The notes beneath the pieces were generated by a model. It did not search any database and was not told the origin of the DNA. It was given only the letters and a program-made list of their open reading frames with translations. The translations under genes were made by a program, and so were the position numbers. This document shows positions 4,892 to 5,091 of a stretch of DNA of 5,091 nucleotides, in pieces. The stretch lies in contig JANRAT010000153.1 of the NCBI GenBank assembly GCA_030727885.1, forward strand, positions 894-5,984. Direction: 5' to 3'. Source of the stretch: Rhodospirillales bacterium (lineage in GTDB: Bacteria; Pseudomonadota; Alphaproteobacteria; Rhodospirillales; Casp-alpha2). Every line of letters begins with the position of its first letter. Positions within the stretch are counted from its first letter, which is position 1.

Positions 4892-5089
4892 TCAGCAACC
4901 TATAAAGTCGTCGAAAAAGGATGAAATGATTTCAAAATCGATGCGGCCGGTGGCTTCAAAGACTGGGATATGCCTCAACACCGGCAAATAATCGGCGGGA
5001 TCGGTTTCGACGATACCTGTTGGCGCGTCGGCGCCATCGGGGATAAAGAACGGTCCCGGCGCTTTCATCACGGCGGCCAGCAGATCCGG
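4892..5089 (-). CDS. unrecognised protein, C-terminal 65 residues (5' end outside window)
   Basis: On the minus strand the frame is open from the right edge of the window to a TGA at 4894-4892. Codons favour G or C in the third position, as in the core genes of this window, which argues for real coding. The visible protein begins PDLLAAVMKAPGPFFIPDG, includes a run PADYLPVLRHIPVFEATGRI, and ends FFDDFIGC. It is acidic, with no signal peptide or obvious membrane segment in this part. I do not recognise the family. It converges on the interrupted gene and IS, and no intrinsic terminator is clear between them. Confidence 0.65.
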   Translation of the reverse strand, partial: PDLLAAVMKAPGPFFIPDGADAPTGIVETDPADYLPVLRHIPVFEATGRIDFEIISSFFDDFIGC

Positions 5090-5091
5090 TC

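Overview
The window looks like a chromosomal segment of an alphaproteobacterium. The evidence is the moderately GC-rich composition, a GC-biased third codon position in most genes, protein sequences typical of that class (a Nudix hydrolase of the DUF4743 type, proline iminopeptidase and a PagL-like outer-membrane protein), and a palindromic dispersed repeat starting GTCACCCCGGC, of a kind common in alphaproteobacterial intergenic DNA. Genus cannot be read from the sequence.

Left part (1-2318) is ordinary core genome on the plus strand: the 3' part of a Nudix hydrolase gene, a complete proline iminopeptidase gene (pip), and, one base after its stop, a gene for a PagL-like lipid A 3-O-deacylase. 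The last two are probably co-transcribed. Middle part (2319-2690) holds a complete tRNA-Arg(CCT) gene, a second copy of the tRNA 3' end carried on a striking hairpin, the palindromic repeat, and a strong intrinsic terminator.

Right part (2691-5091) is accessory in character. An unusual gene encodes a peptidoglycan-binding-like domain followed by a phage Mu F / SPP1 gp7-type head-morphogenesis domain and a charged helical tail. It is cut by a complete 1216-bp IS3-family insertion sequence (3433-4648), whose left inverted repeat supplies the last codons and the stop. Beyond the IS, removing exactly 3433-4648 restores an open frame of about 46 further codons (to 4788), so the 3' piece of the gene may survive there. 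This stretch ends in a sequence that itself resembles an IS3-family terminal repeat. On the minus strand, the 3' end of an unrecognised gene enters from the right edge.

The IS is intact by inspection: matched inverted repeats, a strong ribosome binding site, orfA and orfB overlapping as ATGA, an A7 slippery run with a stem-loop five bases downstream for -1 frameshifting, and a full DDE triad. It shows no target-site duplication. The most interesting points are the domain fusion with no other phage gene nearby, its disruption by the IS, and the tRNA-like structure behind the tRNA gene, which could mark an old integration event. No integrase, CRISPR array or defence system is visible in the window.
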